Shown here: piece after piece, positions 11,939-23,404 of the stretch
How positions within the stretch are numbered: the first letter of the stretch is position 1
Layout of the letters: the number at the start of each line of letters is the position of its first letter
DNA from: Phoma sp. XZ068
Lineage: Eukaryota; Ascomycota; Dothideomycetes; Pleosporales; Didymellaceae
Length of the DNA stretch: 64,000 bases
Assembly: GCA_004835665.1 (NCBI GenBank)
Contig: RBKR01000023.1
Location: 930,001 to 994,000 of the forward strand
Direction of reading: 5' to 3'
Program-made: the position numbers and the translations under genes
Notes under the pieces: model-generated
Seen by the model: only the letters and a program-made list of their open reading frames with translations
The model's database searches: none
Told to the model about the DNA's origin: nothing

Positions 11939-13904
11939 TCAGATATGGGTTGTCGAACTCCTGACCAACCCACCTTTGCCTGAACTCTTGCCTGAACTCC
12001 CACTCGCTCTACTACTCGCCCTCGTCCTAGACGACCCTCCCTCGCGCACCGCAGCCAGGATGTCTCTCCCAATATCTGACTTCCCTAGCTTGGCAACAAT
12101 TGTCGTATTCTCTCTCTGCAGCTCGGCAACCTGCTCTTTAAGCAGCTTGTTCTCCGCTTCTACGAGCTCCTTCTCCCTCTTGTACTCGTCTCTTTCTCTC
12201 TGTGCAGCCGCAAGCTTGCTCTTATCGGCTTCCTTCTGCTGCTTCGCAAGGAGCTTCTTAGTCTCCTTCTCGCGGCGCTCTTCCAGCTTCTGTATCTCCC
12301 TGGCGTACTTTTCTTCTTGCTTCTTCTTCTCCTTTGCGTGTCTCTCCGCCGCTCTATCTATCTCCCTCTGGCTCTTTTGACTCTCGTTTGCAACGGCTAC
12401 GTTGCGCTTTTCGCGCTCAGCGTCCAGCTTCTCGCGCAGTTGGAGCTTCTTGGTTTCGATCTTGTTGAGTTCGCGCGTGTGGTGATTGTCCTCGCCAACG
12501 GGAACAGACACCTCGGACGCTGTTGAGGGGGTGGGGATTGAGTCGTCGATGGGCAGGCCTTGGGGTGCGGAGGTGAATTGCTCGGCCGAGGCGAAGGAGT
12601 CGCCAGATGAGACAGTGGAGGTGGAACTACCAGAAGAGGTGCGCTGGAGCTGTGGCATGGGGTTCATGGCGTCTGGCACGTATGCACCTAGGCCACCTAC
12701 TGCATCCTTCAGTTGGTCTAGGTAGCCTTCGTGGCTAGGCTCTGCCTTGTCGACCGTTTGCTGTGAGGCTCGTCTGCGCGTCGAGGACGGTCTGTCTGCT
12801 ATGCTCGTCCCAATCCCTGCGCCTCTGCCGTTCGAGTTCTCCATCGAGTACCGCGGTGGTGCTTCGTGGTTCTGCTGTGGAGTGTCGTTTGCGCCATCCT
12901 GGCCAGCCGGTGTTTCGTCTGGACCGTCGTCTCGTGCGCACGCCCAGTTTAAGAACTTGACAGCATCGTTCACAATGCTGCTTGGTACGTTTCTTTCTAC
13001 CATGAAGCGCGGTATGCCACCTCCAGGATCACTGCGTGTGACCATTATCCATTCTACTGGATTGGTCTCCGCATCCTCATTGTCCTTGACCGGTATCTCC
13101 CGGATCATCTCGATGGACTCGTAGAAGCCACGGACCATTCCATCGCGAGGCGGCGCTTCAGGATGTGAAACGGGTATCGAGACGACCATCCAGTGTCGTG
13201 GTGTTGTCGGACCGATGTTGGAGGCTTCGCTGAGGGCGTTTTCGGAGGTGATGAGTAATGTAATGAACTCTCGCGGTGAGGTTGGGCCGGGGAATTGCGC
13301 TGACAGCTGGTATACTATTCGAAGTTAATATTCGTCATATCACCAATTCGATAGCTTGCTTCATACCTTGTAGATTGCCAATGCCGTCCACAGTTATATC
13401 CTCCAGTCGCTGGTCTCCACCAATGCCCCTAATATTGCCCTCACCAGGCCCACCTTGTACCTCTAGACTCTCGGGAAACTCCCTTTGCATCATGCGCTTC
13501 CATTTGGAAAAGCCCAGGCCCTCATGCACACTCGACCGCGCAAACCACGCGCCATGTCTGTCGTGCCCTGCCATCTTATACACGCTCATGCCCGTTGCCG
13601 CCTCCTTGGCCGCCAGCTTCACCGGCTTTCCCCATGATTGCTGCAACGCCTCGTGTTCCTTCGCTGGGGGTGGCCGCCGGACGTCCGACTTTGTGAGGTC
13701 TGCGGCATTGGTGGCGGGCTGTGGCGAGGTGCGCGTGCGCTGTGCCGATTCGTAGGGCGTGCCGTTTGGTGGTGGAGGAACCGAATTCGCGATAAGCTCA
13801 GCATTGGAGAGAATCTCCGGCAGGAAGCTCTGGAGGTTGTCGGTTGGCACGTCGCTAAACTCCTTGGGCCTGAGGCACTCTAGCGCCTTGTGCAGCTCAG
13901 CCAT
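11939..13904 (-). CDS. DUF3074 (START-like) protein with C-terminal coiled coil
   Basis: Exons 13904-13367 and 13314-11939, with a 52-nt intron, give 637 aa. The N-terminal ~290 residues fit the fungal DUF3074 domain, a START-like fold: LRPKEFSDVP at the start, then a WFARSSVHEGLGFSKWK block and a WIMVTRSDPGGGIPRFMVER block. Residues ~460-585 are a long Lys/Glu-rich coiled coil containing KEKKKQEEKYAREIQKLEER. The C-terminus is short and Ser/Arg/Gly-rich. START-like folds usually hold a lipid or other hydrophobic ligand, and the coiled coil suggests oligomerisation; neither is shown for this protein. The start at 13904 (MAELHKALECL) is chosen because the open frame before it looks non-coding. 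Confidence 0.87.
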
Positions 13905-15157
13905 GCTGAGGATCTTTGATATCCTACGATGTTGGCTGCGCAGAAACTTTGGAAGGTATGCAGTCTCAAAGTATGACGACAGTGCGAGCAAGCGCGCTCG
14001 ATATCTTGCTCTTCCTTTCCGATGTATCCGTAGGAACAAGCCGATAGCTCACTACGAGTGTCCGGCAAGTTGTGTGACGACCGATGAAGTCACGAGGAGC
14101 TTGGAGAACGGCAAATGGGGTATTGCGCTGAACACGGCAGAAACAAAGATGCAGTAGGAATCAAGAAAGTAAACCAGTGAAACAAACCAGGCTGATCCAG
14201 AGCTACAAGCCTCAGACACTCGCGGGATCGAGCATCACGCGAATACGTGATACTCTGCGACGTCATCCCTGCGAATCGCGGGGTGCGCCTTCCACGGCCC
14301 TGAGCCATGTGGACCCAGGTGTGGCTAGAAAAACACCAAAACACACACTACGTCACACTAGCGCTCGAGTTGGTGCTCGTTGCGAGGCTTAAACATGGCA
14401 AACTTTCTAGAAAGATGTTCTTTAGGGGCTTCAGACCGTATTCTTGTACGACGGGAAGACTTCGGGTCCTTGCATTGCAGATAGTGCGAAGGAGCTCGTT
14501 CATTGTGATTGAACGCGTACTAAAAACCACCTTACTCAGCCACACAGAACACATTCGCCACAACAGGATAGGTGATTCTAAGTACGCAAAGTAACATGAT
14601 TTGTTTGTTATTATAGTGGCAATTTGTTCCAGTGTTTTGAAAGCGTTATTGCGTTGTAGAAGGAGGATTTCAAGTCTTGCTGAAATACCTTCCATGCGAA
14701 AGCTTATTAGCCAGTTTCTCCTGGTAATACTTGCTTTGACTGCAGCAAGATTGTAGCGCAGACGATTTTCTACAACTCCTCTGTACAAAGTTTCAGAATT
14801 TAGGGTAGTGGTACTGTTCTTAGCTGCAGCATAAGGCAGGATGAGATGTTTCTTGCAAGACGTGACATGAAAATATGAGCTTTGCGTACTGGGCTTACAG
14901 TCGCCGCGAGGAACACTGCAATCTTAATTCCGTCTCAAAATTCACAATATACAGACAAGACCCTCATCATCCACCCAAGTTCTCTTTATTTCCTGCTCCT
15001 CCCCACCATTCTTCTTCGATGTGCTTTCCTTGTCCACATCACCTTCAAAGGTAGCAACATCGTCATGCTCGTCTTCGTCCACAGTACCTTCTGCGCCACT
15101 GATTTCATCTTCCGACATGTCCTCTGCACTATCGTCATCCGCTTCCGAATCTTCCAG
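13905..15157. other. intergenic
   Basis: No gene is supported. The stretch covers the DUF3074 promoter and the 3' flank of the HeLo-like gene. Bases ~14480-14950 are more AT-rich than the surroundings, with only short, unconvincing open frames. Confidence 0.5.
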
Positions 15158-17680
15158 CTAGTGTTCTTCCCACATCCAGCCTTGCTCCCGACCGCCACGT
15201 TCAACTTTCGGAATGCTCAGATTGTTCTCCTTGAGCACTTCGCACCACACGTCCCAGTGACCATATCCCCAAGCAAAACTAGCGACGGTATACCCATGAA
15301 TATTGCAGTATGACCATTCCATCCCTGATTCAATCAGCGCGCTGAGAATCTCCTTCCTGATGCGATGGCCTTGAGGAGCTGAGATGCATTGCATGAACAA
15401 GTGAGACTGCATAAAATGCCCGATGAGATTTGTGCCCTTAAATGTTGCGTTAGGATCTGCTCCGGTGTTCAGTAACTTCCGTACAAGGTTTGGTATTCTT
15501 TCTAAGTGCCACATCGACCTTTTTGGGTCGAAAAGTGGTTCATGTGGGTCAATGTCGCGATCAGTAAGGTGCAGTTGTTGTAGGCAGCTCAAAAAAGACC
15601 CGAGGACGTCATTTCCGGAAAGGTCATAAGAGACAATGCAAATCATATAGGCATCGGCGAGCACCGTTTTTGGATCAGCAAAGCAACCGATCACTTCGTC
15701 AAGCCGTTCAAAATCAAGTACAGCCTCCTCAAGTGCCCCAAAGATTCCCATTAACATACTGACGAGATGTCTGACATTCATCAGATATGCAAATCTCGCT
15801 TGAGGAAGCATACTTACTGTGCTGGAGAGCCACTGACTCTTTGATTGTGCAGATAGCGAATGAAATCAGCACGTCCAAATGCAGTCGCGAGCTATCACGT
15901 CAGCAACGAAATCCGACAAGCGTATATAACGAATAATGGTATATGAGCTTACCCCGAGCAGTACATTCATTTCAGGAAAGTCTATGTCAACTCGGTAAGG
16001 TGAAATAGAACCGTCGCGAAGTGCGCAATCGAGTTCTTGAATACTCCCATGCTCGATTAGCTCTTCGTAGTAGCTATCTTGGCTCCTGTCCAAGGGCAAG
16101 AATATCTGTAATTGTGCACAGATGCTTGGTGACATGGATCGATCCCGAACCTGGGTGAATCGTGCATCCAAAGCAACAAAAGGTTCACCAGCGGACATAC
16201 GGTAAGAAAGACTGGCTTCCTTGGGTGTATTTCCGCTTGGAAGTTTTGGTAAGCGTATCTGCAGTATGCCTTTGGATGTTCTGAGAGTTACGCAATGGTC
16301 GGAACGATTTCGTCTCGTCTGTGAGGCAGATGACCCTATCTCACCGTGATTATGCGTGTTCACAAGTACTGCGTTCTGATCCGAAATAGTACTTGTATTC
16401 TTCGTTGCTCCTGAGTATATCCAGGTATCAAAAGAGCTGGCTGTTGACCTCGCATACGAAGACGCTTCCTCTTGAGCGGCTGAGGCTACAAGATTCTGGA
16501 GCTCCGACTGAAGCCACGCGATGTGAGTAGGCGACACACTTTGGCAGTGATCTCTAAATAGCTGATCAAAAACGGTCGCAAAGTCTTTCTTGAGAAAGTA
16601 CAGAGCAGGCCCAATGAGGTCTCGCTCCTCTCCCCCAAAGAAAATCTGTCGTCCGCTGTCTGCTGGTTTGGGTACGGACTGGGGTAAAGTGGCTCGAAGA
16701 TCCCCGACTGTGCTGACGATAAGCTCTCTAGTCCTCTGATGTTGTCTATCGGACGCTCTCGTGTGCGATTTGAGATTTTGTGACAGGCGTACTGCTCGCT
16801 TATTAATTTGCGTGGATGTTTGCAAAAGGCGGCTTTGAGAGGATGCGGCGCTCGTTTGTGCGCACTGTATCGCTGTCAAAGAATCTGAATGGACTTTGTA
16901 TGATGCTGTAAGCCCTTGGTGGTGAGCATCGAGTTTTTTATTGAGCTCACGCTGACGGGAAGCGTATATCACTAAGTCTTCTTGACGGTGAGCGTCTAGG
17001 TGAAACTCATGGGCGTCGAATCGTGCTGTAATCACGCGTGACTGGTCTCTAATATCTGATGCAAGCTGTTGTGTGCTCTGATTTATAAGCTCCTCAGTGT
17101 GTTCGTGTTCAATACCTGTCAACTCCCTGTAGGCTTTAGTACCTTGCGTAACGTGAATGGCGCTCAAGTCATGACCATCCTAGACCCGCGTTCTCCCCCT
17201 CGTGAGGGCCCAAGCTATGCAATGAATAGAAATTCTCCAAACTTACCTCCCAGCCAGAACAAGTGCACTTGTTAGAAGTGCCTTTGATTGCTCTAAATTT
17301 CCCAGAGCTTTCTTGATCCTCTGCTCATCCAGAGCATACCTTATGTTTTGCCACCTCTTCGTACTGCCTTTGCACTTGGTAGAGAGTGCCTTCAAGCTCT
17401 TCACTTCGCGATCAAGGGCCTTCAGAACCTTGTTCAGAGTATCTATGACCTCGACAACGGGTGTGGCCTGGGTACGGGCCTCGAGTTGAACTAGGCATCT
17501 TCTGGATGAACTAGCTAGAGAAATGGTGTCGGCAACGCTATCGCAAAGTCGTTTCGCGCTGTTGGGAGCATCTTCGATGTCGCGCAGGAAGTTGTAGAGC
17601 TCACGACTGGCACGAAGAAGAACATCAGCAACCCCTACCACGGCGAAGGCGCCAGCGGCTACCTCGAAGGCTCCTGACAT
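15158..17680 (-). CDS. HeLo-like/STAND N-terminal domain protein with ankyrin-like C-terminus
   Basis: Four exons (17680-17247, 17162-15953, 15891-15818, 15770-15158) give about 776 aa. The start (MSGAFEVAAGAFAVVGVADV) and the helical ~145 residues after it match the fungal N-terminal domain found on STAND/NLR-type and related proteins (PF17111-like). The middle is a long helical region with many His, Gln and Ser. The last third has ankyrin-like elements, such as MNVLLGLATAFGRADFIRYL formed across a splice junction, and LLNTGADPNATFKG. No NACHT or NB-ARC nucleotide-binding motif is visible, so this is not a complete NLR. Related N-terminal domains act in self/non-self recognition and regulated cell death, but function here is unknown. 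The splice at 15771-15817 is the least certain. Confidence 0.82.
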
Positions 17681-18539
17681 AGACAGTGAACGCCGTGGAT
17701 GGCGAAAAGCAGTTGTATTCAGAGCGGTAACTGGGGGAACTCGTCAGTTTTGTCGCGACACAGCCTCGCTCTTACTGCCTTGGTGGCGCCTGCGCCTGCT
17801 GCAAAGCCTCGCGCGCCAAGCCAGCAGGATGGCAGGGACTGGAAAACGTCATCTCCGCCCGGGCAAGGATTTCAAGTTATGGACGCAAGCTTGATTATCG
17901 CCTTCTTGACTACCCCATGCCCTGCAACTGTCGACTACTAAATCGGTGTTGGGGTGTTGCAAGGCTGATGCTGACCTCTGCTCCTGCATGGAACCGAATC
18001 GGGTAACTGACGCCCCGCGTTCTCCTACTCTTTCTCAGGCAAAGCTGAAAATAACATCAATCTGATTTCCTGAACTGGAACATCTCGTTCGGGAGTTTGG
18101 CCCTTGAAGCAATCTAGCCCATAAAAAGTTGACCATATCGTCATTCCAAGAGACCTAATAGCTTACATGTTGCAGAGAAGAATCCCAGGAGATCTCAAAT
18201 GTTTACATGCATCTGCGTCTCACTGTGGCCACCCAAAATTCCATAAGTCTCAATCCAATGTTTTCTGGCTATTCCGCGATTTATGGGTCTGCATTCCAAT
18301 AAGCTGTGTGTACTGTACTGTGCGTACATATCGACAAATATTAAGATGCCCACTCACTGGAGAAATGTCACCAGTAATTAGCCCTCACCATCTGCGCAGT
18401 CTGAAGGATATGGTTGATAACTATGTGTTTAAAAAGTTAGAAATCACGACCTGTCGCTGGATGTAATCAGAAATGAGTTTTGAGGGAGCCGAGAAGCAAG
18501 AGTAGATTGTATTGAAACACCGAAATGGGGCCATTCAAG
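17681..18539. other. intergenic
   Basis: No gene is supported in this promoter-side region of the HeLo-like gene. Open frames are short and lack recognisable motifs. Confidence 0.5.
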
Positions 18540-19349
18540 TTAATCGAGCTCAGGCATAACACTGCCTCCAGGGTCGGACTTCGCGGAGTAAGGAACCTGG
18601 GGAAACAGCTTCTCTGTCTCAGCACAGAACCGCTCCAAAGTAGCCTCTGTCAATTCCTCCCCCGAACCCTTCTCCGCCGACTGCTGCTCCACCTCGGCGT
18701 CTTGAAAATACAGCTCTTCGGCTTCCTTACTGGCAGCCTCCTTCGTCACAAACCCCTTGGTCTTGAAACTTTGTCCGCGACCGAAGAATGGCTGCACTTC
18801 CTCGTCCTCCAACACGTACTCTGCATCACTAACACAGATTAAAATGTCTGGTCGAAATGCCTCCCGCGTTTCTCGGTCCGAAGAAATAATCTCGGTACCG
18901 AACAGACCCCTTTCCACACAACTCTGGCCCACACCCACGAACTCTGTCTCCGGCAGCATGAATAGCCTGGAGAGACGTGTCGGTTCGTTGCACTCAATCA
19001 CAACCTTTTTCGCGTCGAGAAGCACGTCGCCGAGGACAGTGTAAAGTTCTGTCCAGGTGATGGAGAGGTGTTCGGCTTTTGAAGGTGTGATGATGAGGTG
19101 GAGAGGAATGTCTTCGCGGAAGAGGAGGTCTTGGTAGTCGTCGCCGACGAGGACAGAGTACGGCTTTAGATCCCATTTCTGGGCCTCGGCACGAGACTCT
19201 TTGGTAGTGCTGAGGAGGGCGGGTGGCGAGGAAATGCCGGTGACAGCCAGATCGGCACCTTCGGTGATGGCGATGGTGATGGAGGTGGGACGCGCAAGGG
19301 CGTAGATCTGTGAGCGAAGCTCAGATGCGAGAGATGTGAAGGTAGCCAT
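18540..19349 (-). CDS. 2EXR-type domain protein, hypothetical
   Basis: A single exon encodes 269 aa from the ATG at 19349. The N-terminus (FTSLASELRSQIYALA, then PPALLSTTKESRAEAQK about 35 residues later) has the pattern of the fungal 2EXR domain, related to F-box-type helical motifs: LPxELRxxIYxLA followed by LLxxxxESRxEA. The remainder is acidic and gives no further motif; it has no signal peptide or membrane segment. 2EXR proteins are abundant in filamentous ascomycetes and mostly uncharacterised. An upstream in-frame start at 19505 would add 52 hydrophobic, Ser/Pro-rich residues that look like translated leader, so I prefer 19349. Confidence 0.8.
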   Translation of the reverse strand: MATFTSLASELRSQIYALARPTSITIAITEGADLAVTGISSPPALLSTTKESRAEAQKWDLKPYSVLVGDDYQDLLFREDIPLHLIITPSKAEHLSITWTELYTVLGDVLLDAKKVVIECNEPTRLSRLFMLPETEFVGVGQSCVERGLFGTEIISSDRETREAFRPDILICVSDAEYVLEDEEVQPFFGRGQSFKTKGFVTKEAASKEAEELYFQDAEVEQQSAEKGSGEELTEATLERFCAETEKLFPQVPYSAKSDPGGSVMPELD

Positions 19350-20503
19350 GGCTAGTGATGATTGGGGTGATGGAAGTGATGGTATCGTGATAAATGATGT
19401 GTCCGGAAAGGGATCAGGAATAACGATGAGTATGGCTTGTGATGTTTGATGGAGGAAGTGAAAGGGGGATTCGATCCCTTTTAAAGAGCTGGAGGACTGA
19501 CCCAAACTCTTTTTTACACAACTTGATAGTGTTATTTTTCAAAACAGAATATTGAATCTTTTTGGTTGAGTTTTGTATGTATTGTTGATAAAATATTTGG
19601 AAATGAACAGTCGACCCTCCAATAGAGTTGTGAACCATAACGAAAATAAACGTCCGAGAGTCAGAATATTGGTCAAGTCTCCAGAAAGATGCTCGAAATC
19701 GGAAAAGATCGCGACAAGAATATTCACCAGCCAATACAATTTGTCCACTTCACTGGTTTCATTTGAAAATTTAGGTTTAGATTATTTTCCCTGTAATCTA
19801 TTGTTGATCTCAGGAATTTGACGAGCCCTGCGCGCACAGTATGATCTGGCGCTATGCGATTCTGGTTCAATGTGATCTCGCACTCTGTGATTTGGCGCTG
19901 TTGATCTGGCACTGTGTGATCCTGGAGGCGCCTCATGCCTTCGCACTGCGGCTGATGTAGGTTCAGTGTCCCAACGCGAGCGCTTCTTACGTACATGCTT
20001 CCGATCAAGTGCATGAATGTGTGAAATAGATTTCTGAACTTTTAAGAAGAACAACTATGCGCTCGGTCGACACCATGAGTACCCAGCCTTTGATGTTGGC
20101 TTGTGCAATCCTGCAAAATTTAGGTATCCAAGCCTTTCCCTACCACTTCACAGTCAAATCTTGAACAGCTCCAGCATATACTTATGTGGCCACCAGAATG
20201 GAAGGACTGAACTTAGAAATTTCCAGACTTGTACCGGCAGATCGTTATGCTGACTACCTCCCGTCCACTGACTGTGAAGTCTGTACAATCCAGAACTTAC
20301 AATATGCTCCATTACATGGCTCTAGGATGAGAACTAAGAATAGCATGCGGACTATGGAATAGCAAACATCACCTCACGACTCCAGCCTCCTGAGAACCCT
20401 CCACAAGCCCCGCGAAAGTCATCAGATGCTCCTCAAGCAAACATGATTCCCATAAAAGGCCACGTTCCTTCGTCCTATACCATCCAGTTATCAACTTGAC
20501 ATC
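19350..20503. other. AT-rich intergenic patch with degenerate repeats
   Basis: Bases ~19500-19810 are markedly AT-rich and unlike the neighbouring coding DNA, which may mark a decayed, RIP-mutated repeat. I recognise no transposase or polymerase motif. A degenerate tandem array follows at 19840-19931. A TATA-like CATAAAAG at 20451-20458 lies ~50 bp before the next gene's ATG. Confidence 0.45.
19840..19931. repeat. degenerate tandem repeat, consensus TGTGATCTGGCGC
   Basis: About six imperfect units of 13-19 nt occur in a row, each built on TGATCTGGC, TGATTTGGC or a near variant. The array is non-coding as far as I can tell and borders the AT-rich patch. Confidence 0.7.
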
Positions 20504-20767
20504 ATGACTGCAGAAAAACATCGCTACAGCGAGTACTCCGACGCTCAAATAGAGACTATCTGCCGCTTACGAAACATACCCAAGGGACCCTGGGTCAACA
20601 TGGTGATTGCGCTATTGGATCAAGACAAGGAGCTGGGTGTCGAAGAAGCTATTGCCAAGGCAATTGAGGGGGCTAAGAAGGTGTCGAAGGGGAAGGTCAA
20701 GTCGACTCTCAGTGAGGTTGCGGAGATTGCGAGAGCAGAGAAATCCAAACGGGCCGGGCCAGCGTGA
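20504..20767 (+). CDS. small SAP-like protein
   Basis: This is a single-exon gene for an 87-aa protein. Residues ~8-40 (YSDAQIETICRLRNIPKG, then a hydrophobic helix MVIALLDQDKE) resemble the helix-turn-helix of SAP motifs, which bind DNA or chromatin. The remainder is a Lys/Glu/Ala-rich helix ending in a basic tail. The match is to pattern only and lacks some usual SAP glycine/arginine positions. A TATA-like element lies ~50 bp upstream of the ATG. The gene ends facing the But2 gene 164 bp away. Coding status is likely but rests on one small open frame. Confidence 0.6.
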   Translation: MTAEKHRYSEYSDAQIETICRLRNIPKGPWVNMVIALLDQDKELGVEEAIAKAIEGAKKVSKGKVKSTLSEVAEIARAEKSKRAGPA

Positions 20768-20931
20768 ATCGCCTGAGCGTTAGATACATCTATGGATCGA
20801 GAGCTGGCTTTGTGAAAGTAGATTTTTTTTATTAGAAAGTCATTGTATTCATTGTATTATGATTAGGAAAGTTTAACCAAGGGATTATAGTCCCCTCTTG
20901 CCTGTTAACATGAAGCACTTGTCTCCTATCT

Positions 20932-21579
20932 CTACTTATCCGTAAGGATAACGTAGAATCCCAGCGGACACGTCTTCTGACTCTGTTTAAACAAAAAAGT
21001 CGTATCCTTCGAGCACAAACTGCCGCTGACCGTGATCTTCCCAGAGCCAAGGGGAAACTGACACGGCGCCGAATTAATAACGTAGCTGTTTCCCGGCTTC
21101 ATCACAGGCGGTGGGAACGGCGGGTTAGGTCCTTTGGCCGGCTGGTTTGCATACGTCGTCTGGCCTGGCACGGCACCGGCACCGATGGCGTAGCCCGTGA
21201 AAGTGAATTTTCCGCTGCCGAGGAAGACAAAGTCGCCTGGTGCTTGCAGGTAGTCGGGGAAGTCGAAGACGAGGTTGCAGATTTTGTTTTGGGTGGCGTC
21301 GGAGTCGAGGACGAGATTGAAGATTGTGCAGTAATCGCCCGGAGTGATCTTGGCCCACTCGCTGTTGGGGTAGGCCGTCTTGGGGTGCCTGGCGCTGATG
21401 GGGACGAGCGCTGAGGTCGATACACTACCCTTTGGCAGCTTACCGTCTGGCTGGACAGAGTTTGCTGGGCACTTCTTGTTGAGTAGGGTGCGGGTGTCTA
21501 GGGATTCAGATGCGGCTGGTGTGGTGGGTGCAGCAAATACTGTTGCCAGCAGGGCAGATGCAATTGCGAATGCCTTCAT
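20932..21579 (-). CDS. secreted But2-type domain protein
   Basis: A single exon encodes 215 aa. The first ~16 residues (MKAFAIASALLATVFA) are a clear signal peptide. The rest fits the But2 C-terminal-like domain of small secreted ascomycete proteins: LVPISARHPKTAYPNSEWAK, then CTIFNLVLD, CNLVFDFPDY, and a central FTFTGYAIGAGA. Cysteines are few and paired along the chain. Such proteins are usually extracellular or wall-associated and many are induced in host- or surface-contact conditions; their biochemical function is unknown. The family's name comes from a fission-yeast nuclear protein and should not be read as function here. Confidence 0.85.
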   Translation of the reverse strand: MKAFAIASALLATVFAAPTTPAASESLDTRTLLNKKCPANSVQPDGKLPKGSVSTSALVPISARHPKTAYPNSEWAKITPGDYCTIFNLVLDSDATQNKICNLVFDFPDYLQAPGDFVFLGSGKFTFTGYAIGAGAVPGQTTYANQPAKGPNPPFPPPVMKPGNSYVINSAPCQFPLGSGKITVSGSLCSKDTTFLFKQSQKTCPLGFYVILTDK

Positions 21580-23404
21580 CTTGAGTACTTGAAAAGTTTC
21601 TTGATACTGAGGTAGCAGTAAATGATAGGAAATTTGTGATGTCTATAACAGAACAACAAGGCATTAAATATAATAGCCTTCACCTTTATACAAAGGACAG
21701 TCAGCACATTCTCCTCACGGCACTACCGAGGCGACCGATAGCCCATGAAGCGTCTGTTTCCAGATCTAGACCAATACTGTCTCCGCACGATGCCCATGAA
21801 GTTCAATACAGGTCAGTAAAGCTGCCGATTTCAGCACGCACTATCGTCGGTATTCACTTAGCTGCCGGACTTTCGAGTAAATATTCCAAAGATAGTTGCC
21901 AATATTTCAAGGCCACGGGTAGCGAAACTTTATGCTCGGGCTACTGTAAATTTGTTCATTAGGTACTTGGTGTTCATACGTCTAAGTAGCGACGGCATCA
22001 CCCACTTGAGGACAATGCAGTTTCCGTTCGGCACCCCGCTGCTTGCCGAATGTAGACGGCGTCTCAACCCCCTCTCTTCATTGGTCGCTTGTTTTCCCAG
22101 GTTCTATCGAAATCACATTTTGCGAAACATCGAACCAACAGCGAAACAAATGTTTACACGTGATGACCCGTGAGCGATGTGTTATTGTGGTTTTCTCCAC
22201 CTTTTGCTGTCACATCACGTGTACGACTGTTGATCGACGAAACACGTACTTCGGTGACAGCTGTCATGTATCGAACATCTTAGAGAGCGCGCAACAGCTT
22301 GTAAATCGTTGCAATTGATCGGAAAGCCTCCTCGCAATACAACAAGCTCTGTGATTCTCCGTGTGGCTTCGCTTGTCAGCCGCTGGCGTCCGCTTGAAAC
22401 GAAGCCGCCATTCTCACGATCGCGCCCAAAGTTTGAGTTCGCAAAGGTGCCGTACGCTTGCATCCAGGCTGGGCGCTACTCACACTCTTAGTTCGTCTAC
22501 CGTATCAGCCACGATGAGCTATGTGAGGGGCGGGTCGTGTACAACGGTGTGGTTGTTGCGCCTCCGGCTCCCTTGCGCCGTTGCTGGACTGACAAGACGT
22601 CATTGTGTCAAGATCGAACAGTGTCGACCCAGGCGCTGGCCATGTGTTACTGAGACGATACACAAAGCTTGCTTCGACGTTCGCACAGCATCCGCGATAT
22701 CGTTCGCTTTGAAACCTTGCCTCATGCTGTTGGGAGGGCTTGCAGATGCAATTCGTTACACAGGCGGCTATTGATGTCAGCGTCACTCATACAATACATC
22801 GCCGCCGGTGTTTTCGCAAGAGCGCGCTGCAAAGTACTGTGATCAGGCACACTGATGAAGTCAAGATACAGTTGTTGGTGGGCCCTGCTAAAGCCATGGG
22901 GTGGACGCGTGTCGGTTACACAACTCATTTCCTTGCGACGGATGCGTGCCGACACGCAAGGCATGGCCGGGTAGCGGCGATCGCTCAATTTGAGGTTGTT
23001 CCAACGTCGTGTGTATCGCGGGGTGTCCGCAAGGGCGTTGTAGGTGTGGGGCGAGAAAGCAGTCGTGTTGAAGTCGTGACCGCGGCTGGTTTGAGATGCG
23101 ACTTGCAGAACAGCGGTCGGCGATATCGCCTGCAACAATTTAGCAGGACCTACGGCGACGCATCAGGACGAGCCTAGATGAGGACCGCAGGACGAAGATA
23201 TCAGAGTGGACTTTAAGTTTAAACAGACAGGCAAATCACAGCACAATAGGACAAAGTGTAGTTTTAAAGTTCTCAATTCTCAGCCAACACCGTCCCACTA
23301 ATTACAACTACCCTTTCCGGAAACCAAGGATATCTACCAGAAGAATATATGCATCGTGTAAAGTCATAGCCTGCCCGCGGGCATGCTCAATTGAAAGATG
23401 ACAT
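21580..23404. other. intergenic
   Basis: No gene is supported despite several open frames of 60-145 codons, which are Arg/Cys/Ser-rich and overlap one another. Two CACGTG palindromes lie 59 bp apart at 22157-22162 and 22216-22221. Confidence 0.5.
22157..22221. promoter_or_regulatory. paired CACGTG E-boxes
   Basis: CACGTG occurs at 22157-22162 and 22216-22221, a typical target of bHLH factors. They lie ~580 bp upstream of the But2 gene start. Use is unproven. Confidence 0.3.

Noticed and set aside
19414..19748. AT-rich minus-strand frames that might be transposon remnants
   Set aside because: No polymerase, integrase or transposase motif is visible; kept only as an AT-rich patch.
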